Assembly: GCA_001598975.1 (NCBI GenBank)
Contig: BBXU01001326.1
Span: 1 to 19,312, forward strand
Origin: Parachlorella kessleri
Taxonomy: Eukaryota > Chlorophyta > Trebouxiophyceae > Chlorellales > Chlorellaceae
Length of the DNA stretch: 19,312 nucleotides
Direction of reading: 5' to 3'
Both the position numbers and the translations under genes were made by a program. Shown piece by piece: positions 17,801 through 19,312 of the stretch. The notes beneath the pieces were generated by a model. The model saw nothing but the letters and a program-made list of their open reading frames with translations, was not told the DNA's origin and did no database searches. Positions within the stretch are counted from its first letter, which is position 1, and every line of letters begins with the position of its first letter.

Positions 17801-19312
17801 TGGGGAGGTGCTGCTGACTGTGTACGAGCGCATCAGGGCGCTGGCGCTGGCGCAAGGTCGTGACTCCCTGGTTGACAGGGTCTTTGGTCTTGGGGTCACT
17901 GAGGCCGTGAATTGCCACAGCTGTGGGCACACCACCCACCAGAGCCAGTACACGCAGTACTTCTACAACACCCAGGTGTGCGGTACTGTGGCGGTACGGG
18001 AAGGTGGTTGTACGGGAAGATACTGCTTGCGGACTGCTAGTGTGGGGAGTGTGTGAATGGCTGTACTGCCTGGTTGGCAGGATGAGGTGTTTGCCGCCCT
18101 TGGCCCATGCTACATATGCAGCATATAGCTAGCTTGCTACGGTGACGTCAGGAGTGCAACCCAGTGTGATACAGCTCCTTGCCCTGTGGTGGACAGTCGG
18201 GACTTATCAACTCTCACTCGGAGTGAGGGCAAGGGGAGCTCAGCAGCGCACAGGCTCTCAGGGCCCCTTGCATGGCGTTGCCTGTTGTGTCTGTGCTCGT
18301 GTCACTGCTGAGCTTGACCCTCATAGGACCAGCTCAGGAGATGTTGCCCAGCTGCAACCATGGCCAACCACAGCTGCTTAGCTTCCCAGGCTGTTTCACA
18401 ACAGCCTCCACCACCTCCCACTTTTTACAGGCCACTTCTGTGAGGCTGCAGCAGCTGGCCAGTGCTAGAGACGACCCCACACTCGGGCAGCTGCTGCGTG
18501 CCATTGAGCGGCAGTCACAGAAGACCTGCGATACTGATGAGCGTAAGTTGGTTGCCCTTCATCTGAGCGCCTGCTTCTACCTCTCTCTATGCTGCCAGCA
18601 ACAGCGTCTCACCCCCACCGGCCGGTCGTACCTCTGGACTTTCCCCAGCGCTTGGCAATGCCTATCTGCAAGGCTGCCTTCCACGACCGTCTCCCCCAAC
18701 TGACGCTAGTGCTGCCAGCCCCCGAGCCCTGTCCACGACCCATGGTGGCCTCCTGCATGTGCCCTGCTGCAGGGGGCTGCGGAGCCTGGAACCCCATCAA
18801 TCACTTCTTGGATCGTGCCCCGCGTGTGTTCACGCTGCAGCTGGCCTGGGAGAGCCACCGGGAGGGGGCGGGGGACATCGCCGCCACGCTGGCAGGCATA
18901 CAGGAGCAGGTGGGGACGTGGGGCTGGGTCTCATAGGTGCATGCCTGGGGCTGTTCATTCTGGTATTTCTAGGAGTGTAAGGCATTGCATAGGAGCAGGT
19001 GGAGACGTGGGGCTGAGTTTGCGAACCGCGAAATGCGGAGCTGGGGTTTTCAAGCTTTTTAAGGGTGCAAGGCACCACCATGTTGCCACCCACTGGGAGG
19101 AGGCCTGGGGTGGGGTGTTGCTGCCGCCCCGGCGAGCAGCCCCTGTCTTCTCCTACTCTCTGCCCGCCTTACAGGTGGAGGCAGCGTCCCTCAGAGCCGC
19201 TTCCGGACGCGTGTGCTTCCCCAGACCCTCCTTCCATCTGCTGCTTGCTGGCTCTTGCGCAACGCTCCCCAACAACACATCGACGCACACGCCGCCGCCC
19301 GCGCGGCCCCCC
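3771..19312 (+). CDS. USP-class deubiquitinase (peptidase C19) related to plant UCH-related proteins, multi-exon, 3' truncated
   Basis: Proposed exons: 3771-3829, 4092-4214, 4441-4562, 4801-4910, 5384-5520, 5880-6053, 6447-6624, 6831-7016, 7405-7455, 7698-7945, 8297-8410, 8531-8579, 8668-9075, 9379-9480, 9741-9844, 10799-10949, optional 11082-11141, 11767-11848, 12172-12292, 12487-12642, 12945-13051, 13432-13532, 13766-16096, 16289-16792, 17187-17370, 17785-17975, 18431-18542, 18773-18909 and 19175 to the edge. The family cleaves ubiquitin from proteins. The Cys box (GLSNEAGEYNCFLNVIIQ), the NDAGEVL box and a CxxC zinc motif are visible. Plant relatives carry DUF627 and DUF629 before the peptidase; I cannot show either here. 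The catalytic His and Asp lie past the window. Phase breaks at 4214/4441, 4562/4801, 7455/7698 and 8410/8531 leave the exact N-terminal model open, and the 5' part could be a separate gene. Confidence 0.72.
4092..4214 (+). CDS. Plus gene candidate exon 2
   Basis: This exon is 123 nt after tactgcag, ending TACAG|gtgggt in phase 2. It encodes QSRSSDTRERLERWARSNPG, then EVACLVLAKASLLEAFHLTY, which is helix-like. Its position and pattern vaguely resemble the N-terminal TPR-like (DUF627) region of plant relatives, but no motif proves it. The outgoing phase does not match the next candidate exon at 4441. Confidence 0.5.
4441..4562 (+). CDS. Plus gene candidate exon 3 (phase unresolved)
   Basis: After gtcttgcag, the frame ISHALRVAALAACCSHFEEG runs on to DEQQLQQQ, followed by donor gtgagg. 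It needs one incoming base and leaves in phase 0. The exon before it leaves two bases and the one after needs one, so either a small exon is missed on each side or a boundary is wrong. An alternative donor is AA|gtgagt at 4628. Confidence 0.35.
4801..7455 (+). CDS. Plus gene exons 4-9, helical N-terminal block
   Basis: Six exons join in perfect phase: 4801-4910, 5384-5520, 5880-6053, 6447-6624, 6831-7016 and 7405-7455. Segments are VPLEQLSKELEVLNKLSQAL; GLVLAAALLYLCRGRGNALQ; SDPHQIPLLGDICPWEVEAK with a lysine-rich continuation; RSVEELAGSLGTPLLVRLAA with an FSLFMEKSGQL end; a Gln/Arg coiled-coil-like helix (QVLAQQAQQLLREERKARAL); and LARHLEGKLQGLLPRTK. Split codons at 5520/5880 (TG+G, Trp) and 6053/6447 (TG+C, Cys) are restored by splicing, which is strong evidence that this chain is real. 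No domain is recognised. The next exon does not match in phase. Confidence 0.62.
6301..6446. repeat. Tandem pyrimidine-rich units before an acceptor
   Basis: Related units begin at about 6301, 6357 and 6406 (gcatgctgc..cccgctggccctg-like). The last one ends at the gtgcag acceptor of exon 6447-6624, so the branch-point/pyrimidine-tract region is repeated three times. Confidence 0.7.
7693..7860. repeat. Duplicated exon edge with acceptor (120-bp offset)
   Basis: The tgcag at 7693-7697 and the coding bases 7709-7740 recur at 7813-7817 and 7829-7860 (25 of 32 coding bases match). Both copies encode ALRAL.LLP in the same frame. Confidence 0.7.
7698..8410 (+). CDS. Plus gene exons 10-11
   Basis: Exon 7698-7945 (or the shorter 7818-7945, from a second acceptor 120 bp downstream) encodes ALGEALRALHLLPLPALAQL, continuing to FLDLIDMQPDLQ|gtaagg. 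It joins in phase 0 to 8297-8410, ELLMGDAAPAVEVTHGDVIQ, ending PAPLSSE|gtgggc. Both acceptors of the first exon keep the same frame, and the longer form adds 40 codons including a related ALRALSLLPGP. The incoming phase (one base) does not match the exon ending at 7455. Confidence 0.5.
8531..9075 (+). CDS. Plus gene exons 12-13
   Basis: A short exon at 8531-8579 gives LVAHAYLDDDWLLRCM and ends in phase 0. A longer one at 8668-9075 (136 codons) begins GCAPPEECAARLAAYCQP, passes through a low-complexity Ala/Gly/Ser/Pro stretch and ends GQEVGRLLGLLRQQLYL|gtgagc. The low-complexity middle could instead be an intron (gtacagc donor at 8722), since another frame over it is also open and Pro-rich. 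The short exon needs two incoming bases, which the preceding exon does not supply. Confidence 0.45.
9379..13532 (+). CDS. Plus gene middle block, exons 14-21
   Basis: Eight exons join in phase: 9379-9480, 9741-9844, 10799-10949, 11767-11848, 12172-12292, 12487-12642, 12945-13051 and 13432-13532. Five split codons are restored by splicing. The product is helical (QGALGCLEGLLQRTAGITRD; ALERLQAAVIVQEQQCTVAA; AELAVLKPWAKRHAAGLGPE). It then has a Cys/His-containing stretch (DACRHCPPRLLLDNNKC), then FFSSERANLLGILASLAQEV, then a Lys/Glu coiled coil (LKEEEEKKAKAAAALEKKRA). In plant relatives a DUF629 region followed by a charged coiled coil sits at this place; that correspondence is by position, not by a proven match. 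Confidence 0.65.
9697..9727 (+). repeat. Telomere-like CCCTAAA heptamers in intron
   Basis: There are four heptamers in a row: CCCTAAA, CCCTGAA, CCCTATA and CCCTAAA, then CCC. They lie 14-44 bp before the acceptor of exon 9741-9844. This is a short interstitial telomere-type patch of the TTTAGGG class, not a chromosome end. Confidence 0.85.
10044..10080. repeat. Long G tract in intron
   Basis: Runs of 16, 9 and 8 G separated by single bases lie in the plus gene's intron 9845-10798. The coding strand is G-rich, so a G-quadruplex in the pre-mRNA is possible. Other G runs lie at 10999-11017 and 11268-11280. Confidence 0.85.
10440..10485. repeat. Perfect 13-bp inverted repeat
   Basis: AACCAAAATTAGG at 10440-10452 is exactly complementary in reverse to CCTAATTTTGGTT at 10473-10485, with a 20-bp loop. 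It is strikingly AT-rich for this locus and lies inside the 954-bp intron 9845-10798. Confidence 0.85.
10501..10798. repeat. Tandem acceptor-side units before exon 10799
   Basis: The segment 10551-10590 repeats at 10611-10650 with a 60-bp period, including ctacctgcc..cag. A gtagct-ccaagt ... acccctgcctaycc unit starting at 10501 recurs from 10698. Each unit resembles the real pyrimidine tract and ccctgcag acceptor at 10798. Confidence 0.75.
10899..11148. repeat. Duplicated exon end with donor (192-bp offset)
   Basis: The sequences 10899-10956 and 11091-11148 match at 56 of 58 bases, covering the last 51 coding bases and the gtgagtg donor. The offset of 192 is a multiple of three, so both copies are in the same frame. 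Confidence 0.9.
11082..11141 (+). CDS. Possible alternative 60-nt exon (duplicate of 3' end of 10799-10949)
   Basis: This is 20 codons, phase 0 at both ends, with its own acceptor (gagttgcag) and donor (gtgagt). It encodes QHWAGLGPGQREELGRRLDW, nearly the same as the end of the exon at 10799-10949 (AAGLGPEQREELGRRLDW). Inclusion would repeat that motif without shifting the frame. Whether it is used is unknown. Confidence 0.4.
11588..11750. repeat. Four spaced CCTGCTGAGGTGCCGC units before an acceptor
   Basis: Copies lie at about 11588, 11653, 11687 and 11728, all in the intron just before exon 11767-11848. The spacing shrinks from 65 to about 34-41 bp. Confidence 0.8.
11929..11970. repeat. 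Short direct repeat in intron
   Basis: The 17-mer tgctgtgacgcttgttg occurs at 11929-11945 and again at 11954-11970, in the intron 11849-12171. Confidence 0.85.
12787..12966. repeat. Duplicated exon edge with acceptor (155-bp offset)
   Basis: The sequences 12787-12811 and 12942-12966 match at 23 of 25 bases. The second is the real acceptor CAG plus the first coding bases of exon 12945-13051. The first is an intronic copy that also has CAG in place. Confidence 0.85.
13766..16096 (+). CDS. Plus gene giant Gln-rich exon
   Basis: This exon has 777 codons in one open frame, phase 0 at both ends, after ttgttcag and before gtgagg. It starts AQKARAAEGATR. It contains several polyglutamine runs (7 Gln near 13802, 7 near 13981, 12 near 14819, mixed Gln runs 15120-15310, 7 near 15590), an acidic run of seven Glu (about 13879) and a Pro-rich stretch near 15640-15680. 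Predicted structure is disorder between the helical block and the peptidase. The open frame extends upstream to 13706, but that part is intron. Gln-rich inserts are common in green algal regulators; here they separate two folded halves. Function unknown. Confidence 0.72.
16289..16792 (+). CDS. Plus gene catalytic Cys-box exon
   Basis: This exon has 168 codons, phase 0 at both ends (gcgcag acceptor, GAG|gtgggg donor). The first 120 or so residues are low-complexity Ala/Ser/Pro/Gln. The end carries GLSNEAGEYNCFLNVIIQ then CLWHCSDFRRE. This aligns with the USP Cys box (GLxNxGNTCFLN), with the nucleophile Cys codon at 16736-16738. The usual GNT before the Cys is replaced by GEYN. That variant is shared with plant UCH-related proteins and resembles the diverged box of animal USP53/USP54. 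The Cys itself is present. Confidence 0.88.
17047..17127. repeat. C run and CCA/CCCA/CA microsatellites in intron
   Basis: A run of 13 C (17050-17062) is followed by (CCA)n, (CCCA)n and CA repeats inside the intron 16793-17186. They lie 60-140 bp before the acceptor. No coding signal is seen in this intron. Confidence 0.8.
17187..17370 (+). CDS. Plus gene peptidase exon 2
   Basis: This exon is 184 nt, phase 0 in, phase 1 out, between acgcag and gtgagt. It encodes VESWAPAFYQADPVVHALRD, then LFASLAGQERAQQ and VVNPNCLREALSGG. It corresponds to the family segment in which a short helix is followed by 'P..LR.ALS', just before the NDA box. The join to the Cys-box exon leaves no obvious gap against plant relatives. 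Confidence 0.82.
17785..17975 (+). CDS. Plus gene peptidase exon 3: NDA box and CxxC
   Basis: This exon is 191 nt. The split codon G+GC gives Gly. It reads GEMNDAGEVLLTVYERI, the equivalent of the USP QDAxEFL box (17790-17813). Further on, FGLGVTEAVNCHSCGHTTHQ carries the zinc-ribbon CxxC (17913-17924), and the exon ends YTQYFYNTQ|gtgtgc. The pattern 'LFG..E..NC.SCG....Y..FF.N' is characteristic of this family. Confidence 0.87.
18431..18542 (+). CDS. Plus gene peptidase exon 4
   Basis: This exon is 112 nt after ctttttacag, ending GATGAGC|gtaagt in phase 1. It encodes ATSVRLQQLASARDDPTLGQ, then LLRAIERQSQKTCDTDE. The Leu/Glu helix plus a Cys near the end matches the family segment between the two halves of the zinc ribbon. 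Confidence 0.8.
18773..18909 (+). CDS. Plus gene peptidase exon 5
   Basis: This exon is 137 nt. The split codon C+GG gives Arg, then GCGAWNPINHFLDRAPRVFT and LQLAWESHREGAGDIAATLA, ending GIQEQ|gtgggg. Plant relatives have GCG..NHIHHIL..PPHVFT..L.W and then DIAATLA at this point, so it is a close family match. The exon end and donor are duplicated 89 bp downstream. Confidence 0.86.
18902..19018. repeat. Duplicated exon end with donor (89-bp offset)
   Basis: The sequences 18902-18929 and 18991-19018 match at 26 of 28 bases. The first spans the exon end GAGCAG|gtgggg. The second is an intronic copy with GAGCAG|gtggag. Confidence 0.85.
19175..19312 (+). CDS. Plus gene last visible exon, cut by window edge
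   Basis: After a cgccttacag acceptor the phase-0 frame stays open to the edge: VEAASLRAASGRVCFPRPSF, then an increasingly Thr/Pro/Ala-rich sequence. The family would be expected to show a Tyr/Gly-rich beta segment and the catalytic His box (YYGQHYHCF-like) soon after this point, and I do not see it. The acceptor may be correct with a diverged exon, or the true exon may lie beyond the window. Confidence 0.4.
   Translation, partial: MEAASLRAASGRVCFPRPSFHLLLAGSCATLPNNTSTHTPPPARPP

Overview
This window is nuclear DNA from a eukaryote, most likely a GC-rich green alga (Chlorophyta). The supporting signs are many short exons with canonical GT..AG introns (donors mostly gtgagt-like, acceptors mostly pyrimidine tract + tgcag), very high GC, abundant CAG/Gln tracts, GCATGC-rich introns, and a protein whose catalytic part has the signature of the land-plant 'ubiquitin carboxyl-terminal hydrolase-related' family. 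A degenerate CCCTAAA (TTTAGGG-type) telomere-like patch in one intron fits the plant/Chlorella telomere type rather than the Chlamydomonas TTTTAGGG type, but it does not settle the class. I see no bacterial operon, tRNA, rRNA, CRISPR array or complete transposon.

Two genes sit head to head. The minus-strand gene runs from a start codon at 3369 leftwards to about position 56-89, in seven phase-compatible exons (343 codons, or 353 if it reads through to a stop at 56). It encodes a mostly helical protein that I do not recognise. A non-coding gap of about 400 bp (3370-3770), presumably a shared promoter, separates it from the plus-strand gene.

The plus-strand gene occupies the rest of the window (about 3771 to beyond 19312). 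I can place about 27 exons, roughly 2,100 codons. Its 3' half is a USP-class (peptidase C19) deubiquitinase: a Cys box at about 16700-16750, an NDAGEVL box at 17790, a CxxC zinc-ribbon motif at 17913, and a GCG..NPINHFLDRAPRVF segment at 18775. The His/Asp boxes are not in the window, so the gene is cut at the right edge. Before the catalytic part lies one huge Gln-rich exon (2,331 nt, 777 codons, phase 0 at both ends). The 5' half (3771-13532) encodes helical segments without a family I can name. Exon phases chain cleanly in three blocks (4801-7455, 7698-8410, 8531-19174). Four junctions, between 4214 and 4441, 4562 and 4801, 7455 and 7698, and 8410 and 8531, do not match in phase, so a small missed exon, a wrong boundary or even a gene boundary is possible there.

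The most striking structure is a recurring pattern at intron boundaries. At least six exon edges, in both genes, have a nearby near-identical second copy that includes the splice site itself (offsets 89, 100, 120, 155 and 192 bp, plus a triple 41/42-bp array). Several other introns carry short tandem arrays packed against a splice site. This looks like ongoing local tandem duplication that creates decoy or alternative splice sites, and it is the best candidate for something not yet described here.
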